A stretch of DNA of 64,000 nucleotides from Bicyclus anynana (GCF_947172395.1 NC_069099.1:15071740-15135739); one strand, 5' to 3'. Shown: positions 1 through 9,770, counted from the stretch's first letter. Made by a program: numbers and translations. The notes: generated by a model not told the origin, from the letters alone.

Positions 1-59
1 GGCGTTAAACTGTAATATACGACTGTGTGCTTATTTTTAAATAAGTTTGTAAAATGGTG

Positions 60-258
60 GTAAACAAAAAAAAAACCTTGGCTGAGTTTGTTGTGGGACT
101 CGGTCCAAGGCGCGTTTGGAACCCTCGTAACTTTAGTTTTAAGTTTTCGACTATTATTACCACCATTAAATTATGACATAATCTTGACCTTTCAAAAGTG
201 CTTGTAAACTAAGCCTAATTGAAATAAATGAATTTTGTCTTTGACTTTTGACTTTGAA
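60..258 (+). mobile_element. LINE 3' tail (family L, copy 1)
   Basis: Non-coding 3' end of a non-LTR retrotransposon. The stretch CCCTCGTAACTTTAGTTTTA, a TATTATTACCACCATTA block, then AAAAGTGCTTGTAAACTAAG and a TTGAAATAAATGAATTTTG tail matches the layout at 44095-44245, and its last part resembles 25975-26055. The final GACTTTTGACTTTGA-type tail is typical of a LINE 3' terminus. No coding part is visible upstream. The family name is not determined. Confidence 0.5.
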
Positions 259-265
259 GTAAAAA

Positions 266-352
266 CATCGTGAGTAAGCCTGTTCACCTGAGAATTTTAT
301 TAATTTGTGTGTGAAGTCTGCCTCTCCGCGAGTGGACGTCCATCGGCTGATA
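266..352 (+). mobile_element. SINE-A fragment joined to an RTE 3' terminus
   Basis: Bases 270-322 carry the SINE-A segment around CCTGAGAATTTTATTAATT and GTGTGTGAAGTCTGCC. Bases 328-352 then switch to AGTGGACGTCCATCGGCTGATA, the terminal codons and 3' end of the RTE-type LINE seen at 5108, 11776 and 28041. Neither piece is functional; the junction is a chimera of two truncated elements. Confidence 0.4.
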
Positions 353-365
353 ATGATGTAGATGA

Positions 366-650
366 TGAGACTCGTACCTCTTCCAAGTTAGTCCGCTTCC
401 ATCTAAGACTGCACTTAACATTATAGCTTGGCAACTTCGTTCGTAACACTCCACTCAACTTCCTGGGCCGCGCAGGCCGGGGGGCGTGAGCGATGAATGA
501 AAAACCGTCGAACTTATGTACCTCACTTCCTTGAATGCACGATTTCGGAGTGTTTCCCCTTGACGCCCGCATATCATGGGAGTGTCATTAACAAACTTGC
601 CAGACTATAGGTGCAGACCTCGGTCAAAGGCTAACTTGTCGTGAAAAAAA
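366..650 (+). mobile_element. SINE-B 3' tail, split by a MITE
   Basis: Bases 385-415 (CAAGTTAGTCCGCTTCCATC) match the SINE-B tail. The expected continuation, GGTCAAAGGCTAACTTGT plus an A-rich run, only reappears at 622-650. The gap is filled by the GC-rich TIR element at 422-609, so the SINE-B remnant is older than that insertion. Confidence 0.5.
422..609. mobile_element. GC-rich MITE (family N, copy 1)
   Basis: Imperfect terminal inverted repeats: TATAGCTTGGCAA on the left, and TTGCCAGACTATA on the right (reverse complement TATAGTCTGGCAA). The arms continue with CGTAACACTCC-like sequence. The interior is GC- and CpG-rich (GGGCCGCGCAGGCCGGGGGG), unlike its surroundings. A second copy, in reverse orientation, lies at 25469-25644 and shares GCGATGAATGAAAAAC. 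There is no coding capacity, so it would be non-autonomous. Confidence 0.55.
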
Positions 651-946
651 AACAAAACCTTTTTTAAGTAAAGCAGAAGATTTGGCTTCCTCGTGATTTT
701 ATATTATAAGTATGTCTGGATTATAACTTCAACTTTCCATTATTTTCCTCATAAAAAGCTCGATGCGATCGCAGTGACATGAAAACCAGTGTCATGATCA
801 TAACGAAATCCGATTACATTTTATTGTATTGGGCGGCGGCTGTGGCCCCTACCACGGGTGCTGGATTTTCAATTTTTACCCAAATTTCAAAATTAGGTTA
901 TCAATCCGACCCGTGTTTCTATTAGTACTTATCTAATATTGTCAGA
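610..946. other. AT-rich spacer without recognised feature
   Basis: Apart from the SINE-B tail end at 622-650, no repeat partner inside the window, no credible frame and no RNA gene is seen. Confidence 0.4.
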
Positions 947-1296
947 ATAGGCTAGTTGACACCTATTTTAAATGGTCATAAATTGTTCATTACCTATCGT
1001 TCTTCTAGATTGAAAAAAAATATCATTCTTTTCTGAGACGTGATTACACGAGAATTTTAATTTTTAAATAATTGTTTGACAATACGAGCTAAAACGCTGT
1101 CAGCCATGATGTCCAATATATTATATTTTAACTGTTTTATGACGTTCATAACCAAATCCTTTACCAAACAAAGCGTTTGACAAAAATATTAGCTAGCAAT
1201 TAGTTTGACGTCTAATACATCAAGTAACATTGTGACGTCACAAAATGGACGACAACGTTTTTTACGTTTGGAAAATTTGAAAAAAATACATGCTTA
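947..1296 (+). repeat. Direct repeat X, copy 1
   Basis: About 350 bp that reappears at 2217-2548 in the same orientation, 1270 bp away. Shared blocks include AATAGGCTAGTTGACAC, GACAATACGAGC(T/C)AAAACG, GCGTTTGACAA(A/G)AATATTA and GTGACGTCACAAA(A/T)TGGACGAC. A short third fragment is at 24640-24685. It does not start with TG or end with CA, so an LTR is not supported; it is more likely a dispersed repeat of unknown class. Confidence 0.6.
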
Positions 1297-1467
1297 TTAA
1301 ATTAAAATTTCCTTAATTAACATTTATTAAAGTTAAATATTTTAATATAAAATATTTATATAAGCTTTTATGGAAAACAATAGTTGCACAACATAACACT
1401 GTACCCACCATCATCAGGGACAATGTGACCACCTCAGGAGTATACCTACCCTTTCAAATACAAAAAT

Positions 1468-1965
1468 AATAGGGATGATGACAGTTTTTTAAATTCTATA
1501 TAAATTAGGTGTATGCTAATAGCAAAGCAATTTTGTAAAAGTAACAGGGTATCTGCGATCATTACTTTAGGACCTACAGGGATTTAAATGGTCAGATTTG
1601 CGGCGCTGCCGCGGATCCCTAAAAACGTCCCATACAAGATGGTTGACACAAAATGACGTCGTAGGTACATAATGATTGTTAGATTTGTATGGGCGGTCAA
1701 ACAAAATTACTAATATCTTTGTTATTTGTGCGTTTATGTTTATAGTTCACGTATTGAAAAATGCAACATTCAATGTAAGGAAGCTAAAACTGTAGATATA
1801 GGTACATTTTCATTTAATTACGTTAAAAGATTTTTAATAGATTTTGAAATTTTATAATCTTATTTATTTTGCAAATATCCAGTTAATCTTTGCTTTTTAT
1901 GTATAAATTAGTTAACATTGCCGACCTTATAACCTTATTTACCCGAATGTATCATAAACATCAAT
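1468..1965 (-). mobile_element. Family E TIR element, copy 1
   Basis: Begins AATAGGGATGATGACAG, the reverse of the end seen on the three other copies (19964, 39336, 42951). It shares with them the CCTACAGGGATTTAAA / GCGGCGCTGCCGCGGATCCC core and the ACAAAATTACTAATATCTTTG block. The far terminus (GTCATCATCCCCATT) is missing; sequence decays near 1965, just before the hairpin at 1973. It lies between the two direct repeats X. Non-coding. Confidence 0.65.
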
Positions 1966-1972
1966 ATATTCA

Positions 1973-2003
1973 ATGTTACGCCTCGGTCTTCGAGGCGTAA
2001 CAT
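1973..2003. repeat. Perfect hairpin, 13-bp stem
   Basis: ATGTTACGCCTCG, a 5-base spacer GTCTT, then the exact reverse complement CGAGGCGTAACAT, followed by an A-run. It stands where the lost end of the adjoining family E copy would be. It could be a terminator-like fold or an inserted palindrome; no role can be assigned. Confidence 0.7.
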
Positions 2004-2216
2004 AAAAAAAAACAGAATCAAATTGAGAAGATTCTCCTATTTTTTGAAGTCGGTTAAAGAATTAAAAAGTCATTGTAAACTATGGTAGGGCCCCTTATAA
2101 TGCCTGATGACAATAGATTCTGTTGAAATCGTGTCTCGTCATGAAACGAGTCCGGACGGCTTAATCCGGCGCTCGTATTGTGGGTCACATTAATTACTAG
2201 GAAGGTATAAATACAC

Positions 2217-2548
2217 AATAGGCTAGTTGACACTTTTTTTAATGTTCTTAAAAAGTTCACGTTCTACTAGATTGAAAAAAAAATCGAGATGTGATTACAT
2301 GAACATTTTATTTTAACATCTAAATCTGTACTGGACAATACGAGCCAAAACGCCTGTCGGCCATGACGGTCTATATTTCAACTGTATCATGACGTCACTA
2401 TAACAAATCCCTTACAAACGGAGCGTTTGACAAGAATATTAATTAAGAATTATTTTGACGTTTAGTACATCAAGTGTGTTAGTGACGTCACAAATTGGAC
2501 GACAGCGTTTATGACGTTTGATAAATTTGAAAAAACTCGTGCTAATAT
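2217..2548 (+). repeat. Direct repeat X, copy 2
   Basis: Second copy of the repeat at 947-1296, same strand, with scattered substitutions and small deletions. Both carry a TGACGTCACAAA motif near the 3' side. Confidence 0.6.
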
Positions 2549-2697
2549 TTGAATTAAGTTTTAAAAGAAATCCTTAATATTCATTAATTGATATCGATAT
2601 ATTTCGGATCTTTATTCCATGTACTACACGAAATTAATATTGTTTATATTAAATTTGATATGAGTCAACTACTCTATTGAAGGATATTATAATAGTA

Positions 2698-2843
2698 CTA
2701 GTAGACGCCGAGTGGTTTCACCCGCGTGATTCCCGTTCCTGTAGGAATACGGGAATAAAATATAATAGCCTTCCTCGATAAATGGGCTATTTCACTAAAA
2801 GAATTTTTCAAATCGGACCAATAGTACCTGTAATTAGCGCGCG
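2698..2843 (-). mobile_element. Helitron-like element, type D2, truncated
   Basis: CTAGTAGACGCCGAGTGG terminus, then GTTTCACCCGCGTGATTCCC, TAGGAATACGGGAATAAA and AAATCGGACCAATAGTACC, all shared with the other D2 copies (for example 28928-29123 on the opposite strand). The 5' end is lost where a SINE-A fragment begins. Confidence 0.6.
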
Positions 2844-2925
2844 TGGTGAACCAATAGCCCCTTACCTCTCATTTTTAACCCCTCTCTTTTTGAGAGAAGA
2901 CTCGTGCTCAACAGTAGGATGAATA
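2841..2925 (+). mobile_element. SINE-A 3' fragment
   Basis: GCGTGGTGAACCAATAGCCC, then CCCCTCTC...GAGAGAAGACTCGTGCTCA, the last third of SINE-A. It directly abuts the truncated Helitron upstream and an RTE fragment downstream. Confidence 0.5.
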
Positions 2926-2930
2926 TATGA

Positions 2931-2999
2931 TCTTCTGCGGATCTCCTCACTTTTGATTCGATCACGCAGAGACACTCCGAGCCGTTCCATCGCTCGTTA
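2931..2999 (-). mobile_element. RTE LINE fragment
   Basis: CTGCGGATCTCCTCACTTTT, GATTCGATCACGCAGAGA and CCATCGCTCG correspond antisense to the RT C-terminal segment read as ERAMLGVSLRDRIRNEEIRR in better copies (compare 59277-59393). About 23 codons only. Confidence 0.55.
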
Positions 3000-3820
3000 C
3001 TTCAATTATTCATTACAAAAAATGCAAAATATTCTAACAAATGTAATTAATATTTTTCAATTAATATTGCACCACTATTTTCATGTTTTTAAACACTGAA
3101 ACTTGGTGCAATTAAGTTCAAAACATCTCTAGAATTCATTTAGTAATATTTCTGCAAGCATTTCAAAGCAATATTGCACATTCAAGGAGTCAATACTGTT
3201 CTGGGGCGTTTGGCCTTTATAAAGAGAGCACTTTCCTTTTTGTATTTCCTTTGTAACAAAAAAAACTAAAGGTCTAAAGGAAATTGAGGATCATTAGTAC
3301 ATATACCCTTAGCATGAGGTTTGGTATAAGTTCGTATTTCGAGTATCGAATATCGAAAATAAGAAAAAGTTTAAATCTACGAAGGCGGGCGGAGTTCACG
3401 GTCTGAGAAACCAGATCAGAGACTAGAGACACGCATCGGCAAAATTTTATAGATCCTGCCTAGGTCTGCTTTTCATTTGATCACGTTAAAAGTGCGAAAA
3501 GGTCAGATTCCAAAAAAACTTGATAGTCTAACATCGTTCGAAACCCTTCACGCGAGTTTAACTTGCACTTGTCCGGTTATTTTAGAACTTTTAACGAGCA
3601 ATGATTATTTCACTACAACAATCTTTTTTATTATTTATCAATGCACGCCATGAAATCTCTCCAGAGCCGACTTGACTGTCTAATATCGTTACGACTGTTA
3701 TTAGTATAAACATTAAAACAATACCTATAAATCGTAAAAGAGAAAGATTTTTCAAATATGTGCATTGCATGCTTCGTGCAGTGGTTGCAAATATTCATCA
3801 ATAACATTTATATTCTTCTC
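3000..3820. other. Spacer, nothing recognised
   Basis: AT-rich, no long frame, no match to other parts of the window noticed. Confidence 0.4.
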
Positions 3821-3821
3821 A

Positions 3822-4041
3822 AAATAAGAGGGGTTAGACCTTAGTCCACCACGCTGGCCAAATGCGGATTGGCAGACTCCATATATGTAGAGAATTGAGA
3901 AAATTCTCAGGTATGCAGGTTTCCTCACGATGTTTTTCCTTCACCGTTTGAGACACGTGATATTTAATTTCTTAAAATTCACATAACTGAAGAGGTGGAT
4001 TCGAACCTACGCCCTCCGAATCGAAGGCACTGGGCTATCAT
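3822..4041 (-). mobile_element. SINE-A, internally deleted
   Basis: Antisense SINE-A: GAGGGGTTAGACC, CACGCTGGCC, CAGGTTTCCTCACGATG, ACACGTGATATTTAATTTC, then the tRNA-like head with GGATTCGAACCTA (box B antisense). About 15 bases between the body and box B are missing relative to other copies. Confidence 0.8.
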
Positions 4042-4417
4042 GTTTCTTTCAAAATTTCTAAATATTACTCTATACATAATTATTATGAGTACCTCATGAA
4101 AAAAAATTGCAGACGTAGTTTATGTTGATTTTTTTGAAGATTGTGTTCGAAGACCATTCCGAGTTCGAACACGCTTCCGAGTAGAATGATTTCGTACTAG
4201 GGTGGGTAGTACGAAACAGTAATTAAGAGGCTCGCAATATCTGATTGCATCATTGATACTGCTTAGCGATTCTTCATTGCTTTGCGAGATCGAAATTGCA
4301 ATGTAATTACAAGTGCAATTATTTTTGTTTGTACGTGTAGTACAAAGAATATTTCAGTTATAAAATATTGAAATCATTATGCAGCGATATTAAATATTGA
4401 AATATTTACACCTCGGA

Positions 4418-4471
4418 CTACTACTCTTCGTTTAGGTATATTAATATAGGTATCTAAACGAGGAGTAGTAG
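4418..4471. repeat. Inverted repeat, ~20-bp arms
   Basis: CTACTACTCTTCGTTTAG and, 14 bases later, CTAAACGAGGAGTAGTAG (one mismatch), separated by AT-rich sequence. It lies just upstream of the next SINE-A. Confidence 0.6.
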
Positions 4472-4491
4472 AATTCATTCATTTATTACCA

Positions 4492-4770
4492 GCTTATATT
4501 TGGCCCACTGCTGAGCTCGAGTCGCCTCTCAGAATGAGAGGGGTTAGGCTAATAGTCCACCACGCTGGCCCAATTGGCAGGCTTCACACACGCAGAGAAT
4601 CAAGAAAATTCTCTGGTATGCAGGTTTCCTCACGATGTTTTCCTTCACCGTTTGAGACACGTGATATTATTTCTTAAAATGCACATAACTGAAAAATTGG
4701 AGGTGCCCCGGGCCGGATTCGAACCCACACTCTCCGGAATCGGAGGCAGAGGTCATATCCACTGGGCACG
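4492..4770 (-). mobile_element. SINE-A, near full length
   Basis: Antisense SINE-A from the 3' end (CCCACTGCTGAGCTCGAGTC) through the conserved body to the tRNA-like head (GGATTCGAACCCACAC, box B antisense; GAGGTCATATCCACTGGGC, box A side). Non-coding, mobilised by LINE enzymes in trans. Confidence 0.85.
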
Positions 4771-4774
4771 GTAG

Positions 4775-4950
4775 ATTGGTTACGTCCCTACAAAATCACC
4801 GCAAAAAGTGATCCGCATAATAAGCTACAACCTTACAACACTGAGCGCACATATGCACAATTTTGTCTTTATTTACATTATATATTTATGTATATATAGT
4901 TTTTACACTTCAACACACAACTCGACATTGTAGACGATATTTAGGTATTA
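4775..4950 (-). mobile_element. Family K repeat, copy 3 (partial)
   Basis: Reverse complement of sequence found at 21005-21320 and 53245-53545: AAAATCACCGCAAAAAGTGA, GAGCGCACATATGCACA, TAGTTTTTACACTTC and CAACTCGACATTGTAGAC. Truncated at the inner side. Class unknown. Confidence 0.6.
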
Positions 4951-5107
4951 TTTGTTTAACTAACTAACACAACTAACATTGAGTTGACTATAAATTTCCT
5001 CTTTCGGGCGTCTCATTTTTCAGGCGCAAGTAGCACATCTAAAAGTATTTAATATCATTGTGTCATGACATGAATTAGTAGGAATTAAATGCTTCCATAA
5101 CAGATCC
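4951..5107. other. Spacer
   Basis: No feature recognised apart from a GCACATCTAAAAGTATTTAA stretch faintly like the family K terminus. Confidence 0.3.
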
Positions 5108-5475
5108 TTACCTAACCTTATCAGCCGATAGACGTCCACTGCTGGACATAGGCCTCTTGCATGGACCTCCAAGCGCAACGATCTCGAGCCGCCAGCATCC
5201 AGCGGCTCCCTGCAACCCGTTTGATATCCTCGGTCCACCTAGTAGAGATTCGGCCAGCACTGCGCTTTCCGGTGCGGGGTCGCCATTCCACCTCGTGACC
5301 CCAACGTCCATCGGCTCTTCGAACTATGTGGCCTGCTTATTGCCACTTCAGCTTCGCGACTCGCTGTGCTGTGTGACTTTGGTTCGTCTGCGGATCTCCT
5401 CATTCCTGATCAGATAACGCAGAGAAACTCCAAGCATAGATCGCTCCATCGCCAGCTGAGTGACTTTGAGCCTTC
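5108..5475 (-). mobile_element. RTE-type LINE, 3' coding end (pseudogene)
   Basis: The C-terminal end of an RTE-type LINE endonuclease/reverse transcriptase, read antisense. Pieces in different frames give ESAVLAESLLGGPRISNG, LQGAAGCWRLEIVALGGPC and the end AVDVYRLI, so the frame is broken several times. The nucleotide stretch CAGCCGATAGACGTCCACTG marks the 3' terminus. As is usual for RTE-like elements, only the last few hundred bases survive (5' truncation during target-primed reverse transcription). Copies at 11776, 28041, 47818 and 50438 share the same end. Confidence 0.8.
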
Positions 5476-5850
5476 TAATAAGGAGGAGGAGTCTTCCATA
5501 ACAGATCACTGTATGGAAATTTCAGAAATTAATTTCAAAATTCGTCGTAGTTTGTAAACTTTCGGGACCTTGACACGCCTTCCCATTATTACAACGTATA
5601 TATTTGCTCTGCTGTGTAAACCCGCTGTGTGTGAGTGGAGTTGGGAATTTTGTACAACAAATATATTAATAGACATGAAGAACAAATGTAAAATAAACGT
5701 TATTTATAAATAGGTTCTAAACTAAGGCACTATATTCGTCCATCATCATTCATTCACTTTTCTCTCAAATATTTTTTGTCCTTTATTTTTTAATAATTAA
5801 TAAAATATTAAATATACCTACACAAAACATTATATATTACAACCTACCTT
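5476..5850. other. Spacer
   Basis: AT-rich sequence with no recognised repeat or frame. Confidence 0.35.
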
Positions 5851-6015
5851 ACCTTCCCTTCCCGCTGCGGAACATTTGAGTGTCCAAACAACCGGTGGTC
5901 AGGGCTCCAGAGTGAGGAATCTCCTCACAATACGCGCCGTCTCAAGAATCAGTGGCCTTCTGTATCCGACTCTTGATCCAACAGTTAAACGAAAGCTTCT
6001 TAAGGTGTTGGTCGA
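5851..6015 (+). repeat. Repeat R, copy 1
   Basis: CCCGCTGCGGAACATTTGAG, then CAACCGGTGGTCAGGGCTCC, CTCCTCACAATACGCGCCGT and CTGTATCCGAC also occur at 27360-27490. In one frame the downstream part reads LLYPTLDPTVKRKLLKVLVE, which looks coding, so this may be a decayed LINE segment. I do not recognise the family. Confidence 0.55.
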
Positions 6016-6228
6016 AGCTTTTCGCTATAAGACTGAAACGATTATCGGGACAGTAATGATTGACTCAACATTAATTCATTATACCTACCTACCCCGGGTA
6101 TAGAAAAGTGTTGTTTTTTATACTTTTGTTTAAATTTTCTCTCCGTAAGAATTATTAGCGAAATCGGTTCAGTCGTTTTAGAGATTTGCGCTTATGAACA
6201 TTTTCAAGATTAGTTTTTATATTTTAGA

Positions 6229-6375
6229 CTAGCAGACTCCACGCGGTTTCATTCCCATTCCCGTAGGAATACGGGGATAATGTAGCTTCCCAACAGTGAA
6301 AGAATTATTCAAATCGGACCAGTAGTTCCTGAGATTAGCGCATTCAAGCAAATAAACAAACTCTGCAGTATAGAT
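6229..6375 (-). mobile_element. Helitron-like element, type D2, complete
   Basis: Both ends present: CTAGCAGACTCCACGCGG on the left (3' end of the element) and ...CTCTGCAGTATAGA on the right (5' end TCTATACTG... on the minus strand). Flanks are A on the left and T on the right, an A|T insertion site. About 147 bp, no coding content, non-autonomous. Inside are TAGGAATACGGGGATAA and AAATCGGACCAGTAGTTCC as in other D2 copies. Confidence 0.7.
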
Positions 6376-6439
6376 TAAGAATGGATTATAACATAGATTC
6401 GAATGCATGAACTTGAGATTGCTAAGTTTTTGAACTTGA

Positions 6440-6534
6440 GTTCGCCCATGTTCTGAACTGTGTGTGAAGTTCGCGCATGTTTTGAACTGTGTGTGAAGTT
6501 CGCCCATGTTCTGAACTGTGTGTGAAGTTCGCCT
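6440..6534 (+). repeat. 29-bp tandem repeat, ~3.3 units
   Basis: Unit GTTCGCCCATGTTCTGAACTG plus TGTGTGAA, starting at 6440, 6469, 6498 and 6527 (partial). Units differ by one to three bases. Antisense it is open (TVQNMGEL-type repeats), but nothing suggests real coding. Confidence 0.85.
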
Positions 6535-6539
6535 ATTGG

Positions 6540-7780
6540 TGGCGTAAAGCCTCACATTCACACAATAAATTATCATTCGGCAATTTCTCGAATTCATTCG
6601 GCGTAGTTCGAAACAAACTTCGGGGTCCTTGGAAGGCGCGGTTTCAATTATTTATAGGGCTGACAACTTTTATTAACTTTTAAACTTTTATTTTTATGAA
6701 AGAAATATTTTATTGATATGAAATATACATCTTGGAATTCTTCAGAAATCTTTTACAAGTCGGGGTAATATTGTAACTTTTTAAACTTCGAACGAAATTA
6801 TAGAAGAATATAAAGATAGTTTAGTTCGTAGACAGATAAGTGAATAGACAACTGATTGGAGAGTTATTTTATGTCAAAAGATATTTAGAATTTGTCATTG
6901 TACTATTTTTTCAGCAATATATTTTAGGCTAACTTAAAATTTGCAAGAATAATTTGCAAGTATTTGTGTATTCAACATCTGGAAATGCTCGTTTTGTATA
7001 CGTTGTTACTGAAAAAGGTTGAGTTTAGTTTAGATTCATCGGTTATTTGCTGATAACAGAGTAAATCAAAATTGAGTAGATCATTCTTGCTCAATGAATT
7101 GAGCATGAATGATCTCCTAATAATTATAAAACATATAAAAAAAATGTCATTATTTTTTTATATAATTTTGGGAACCTCCGGATTTGCTTATCAAAGCTAG
7201 GAACAAACTGGGTCACGTCAGTTTTTAAACAAAAAACCACACTATAATCGGTCTATTATTATTTACGAAGCTACGGTGCCACAGACAGACACAAAGATGT
7301 ACAGACTCAGACTAAACATCAAACTAAAAAATGATAATTACTCTATTTTACGTAAATATAAATACGTAGAAAAGTGGATCAAAATAAAACAATTTTATGC
7401 TTATAAATTGTAGTCAACCCTAATTGTTGTTTTGTTTGTCTGTCAGTGAAAATCTACTGCGGTATTTCGTGTTTGATTTTCATTAACAAATATTTTATTT
7501 GACTTGCGCGTTCAATTCAAAGCGTATACCAACTGGAAAATAATTCATTGTTTTAATATTAAAATATACGTTTAGATAGTTTGAAATAGAGTAGATATAA
7601 TAATACTATGATATTTTTATTTTAAACTATTCTATTCTTCTATTCGTAAAACTACAATTTAAATTAAAAACATATAATATAACCGTAATATATTTTTCAC
7701 TTGCATTTGTAATGAAATGATGATGATTGTTCACACGAAGTTTTTAGAGTTAATTGCTTATACCGGAACGCGCTTGCGTT
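6540..7780. other. Spacer with minor repeat fragments
   Basis: Bases 6825-6960 contain TTCGTAGACAGATAAGTGAA...AATAGACAA, a weak match to family I (29.8-31.2 kb). Bases 7262-7310 hold GAAGCTACGGTGCCACAGAC, a fragment of family U (46.9 kb). The rest is unassigned AT-rich sequence. Confidence 0.35.
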
Positions 7781-7782
7781 GA

Positions 7783-7874
7783 AGCTGATACTGAGCAGAA
7801 ACGATGAACCAAAATAATCCTTCCTTGAACGCGGTCAAATTATTTTGGTTCATCGGTCCCGCTCAGTACCAGAT
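7783..7874. mobile_element. Foldback element / inverted repeat
   Basis: GATACTGAGC and CGATGAACCAAAATAAT on the left mirror ATTATTTTGGTTCATCG and GCTCAGTACC on the right, around a ~20-base centre. Arms are about 36 bp with a few mismatches. A short foldback MITE is the likely explanation. Confidence 0.6.
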
Positions 7875-8184
7875 TTCGTTGAGAGTGAAAAATGAAAAAC
7901 CTAGTACTGTATCATGTTAGATTTTATAGGCTTATCTTTAACTGTATTCTGTTCAATTTCCAGTTTTGCTCTGTGCTCAACGATCAGAGATCAAACACTT
8001 AAAGTAAAAGGCGGGAGCGCGGTCGAGGAGTTCTTCCTTTCAATTTGCGTCAAAAATAATAAATGACGGAAACAGGAACGAAAAGGTAGACAGGATAACA
8101 TACCCTGTTATTTACCGATACTCTTTTAGGTTATTTTTAAATTCTTTGTTTGAAAATTTCCTATTTCTGTTAGATTCCTCACTA

Positions 8185-8250
8185 GCCGAGGCCAGCGGTT
8201 TCACCCGCATAGTTTCTGTTGTCGTGAGAATACGGAGATTAAATATAGCC
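8185..8250 (-). mobile_element. Helitron-like type D2 fragment
   Basis: CTAGCCGAGGCCAGCGGTTT, CACCCGCATAGTTTCTG and GAATACGGAGATTAAATATAG are the 3' part of a D2 element, cut off just before the SINE-A at 8267. Confidence 0.5.
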
Positions 8251-8266
8251 GGGTGTAGTATGAGCT

Positions 8267-8572
8267 GCGATAGCCCAGTGGATATGATCTCTGCCTCCGA
8301 TTCCGGGGGGTGTAGGACTATAGGTACGAATCCGGTCCGGGGCATGCACCTCCAACTTTTCAGCTGTGTGCATTTTGAGAATTTAATTATCACGTGTCTC
8401 AAACATTAAAGGCAAACATCGTGAGAGAACCTGCATACCAGAGAATTCTCTTAATACTCTGCGTGTGTGAATTCTGCCAATCCTCATCGGGCCAGCGTGG
8501 TGGACTATTGGCCTAACCCCTCTCATTCTGAGAGGAGACTCGTGCTCAGCAGGGTCTCAATATGGGCTGATA
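8267..8572 (+). mobile_element. SINE-A, full length
   Basis: tRNA-like head with TAGCCCAGTGG (box A consensus TRGCNNAGYGG) at 8271-8281 and ACGAATCCGG at the decayed box B, then the standard body to GAGAGGAGACTCGTGCTCAG and a short tail. A 7-bp direct repeat, ATGAGCT, at 8260-8266 and 8573-8579 fits a target-site duplication. Confidence 0.85.
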
Positions 8573-8589
8573 ATGAGCTTTAAAGTCTA

Positions 8590-9100
8590 CCTATAGGTTA
8601 TAGACTATTTAAAACTAAGTAGGTATACATTATTTCATTTTTCAGTCAATCATATAGGTCGTAGGTGCTCTAGACTAGAAAATAATTATAACCTTGTCTA
8701 TGTTTAACCAGAGTCTATCCTCGAGTGACCCAGTATAAGATATTACTAAAACAACATGGTAAAGGAATTACGGTGAGATCTGGGTATAATTCAATTATCC
8801 CAAACATTCGTTGTGCGGGCAGTCCCAGCTATAATTGGCTGACTCGACGAATTTTGGTAGGAAATGTTAATTGGCTCCAGCCAGCAGATTATTCTACAAG
8901 CGAATTAAGCACCGGTTCATCAATTTCTGAGCCGTGGCGAGATTAAAAATGATGCTCACTTAGAGATATGTCCTTTAGTTAGAGTAGGTACAAAACCCTT
9001 TGTGGACTTGTTCTATTTTTAACTTGAAGAAAATGGGATCAAAGACATAGAATCCCATCTCGTAGACAGAGAAGTAGTTAGACTGATTTTTTAAAATTTT
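8590..9100. other. Spacer with one 73-codon open frame
   Basis: Bases 8725-8946 are open on the plus strand from a GTG codon. Composition is mixed and nothing in the peptide is recognised; treated as chance or relic. Around 9053-9090, TCGTAGACAGAGAAGTAG resembles the family I end. Confidence 0.3.
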
Positions 9101-9404
9101 CTACAAGTTAGCCTTTGACTACAATCTCACCTGATGGTAAGTGATGATGCAATATACGATGGAAGCGGGCTAACTTGTTAGCAGTAGGATGAAATCCACA
9201 CTCCTTTCGGTTTCTACATGACATCGTATCGGAACGCTAAATCGCTTGGCGGTACTTCTTTGTCGGTAAGGTGGTAACGGCCGAAGCCTACCACCAGCCA
9301 TACTTGGACCAATTAAGAAAACCTCAATCAGCCCTACCGGGGATCGAACCCAGGACCTCCGTCTTGTAAATCAACCGCGCATACCACTGCGCCACGGAGG
9401 TCAT
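9101..9404 (-). mobile_element. SINE-B, full length
   Basis: Antisense SINE-B: 3' tail CTACAAGTTAGCC, body GGTACTTCTTTGTCGGTAAG and CTACCACCAGCC, then the tRNA-like head with GGGGATCGAACCC (box B GGTTCGATCCC antisense) and CCACTGCGCCACGGAGG (box A TGGCGCAGTGG antisense). Both polymerase III boxes are intact. Confidence 0.88.
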
Positions 9405-9489
9405 CAAAAGAGAATCGTATTGTATCAAAAAACTTATGCATATACTCTGTAAAAGAACGATAGAGGGCGATTTGATATTTGGTGTCATG

Positions 9490-9770
9490 ACGCGTTTCAG
9501 TCTTAACAACAGACCAAACAAGTGACGATTGTCTTTCAATAATAGATTTTATGCTTTTATTAAAAAATAGACATAAAGCTTACTTCAGTTATATTTTGCA
9601 AATTATAAGTAACGAATTAGTTTAAAATATATTGGCGAAAAAATGGTTCAGTGTAGTGTTGTGATATAAAAATATCAACAAAACATCTTTAGACTAACAA
9701 CGTCACGCCAATCAATTATTTGTCTATTGACTTCTCTGTCTACGATCGATAAGGTCGATGTATAAAATGA
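9490..9770 (-). mobile_element. Family I repeat, diverged copy
   Basis: Read antisense it gives CGTAGACAGAGAAGTCAATA, TTGGCGTGACG and a later GCATAAAATC, matching the first third of the tandemly duplicated unit at 29.8-31.2 kb. Confidence 0.45.

Noticed and set aside
947..2548. LTR retrotransposon with ~340-bp LTRs
   Set aside because: No TG...CA ends, no primer-binding site or polypurine tract seen, interior is a different TIR element.
6440..6600. Antisense 122-codon frame at 6229-6597
   Set aside because: Crosses a Helitron and a 29-bp tandem repeat; repetition explains the openness.
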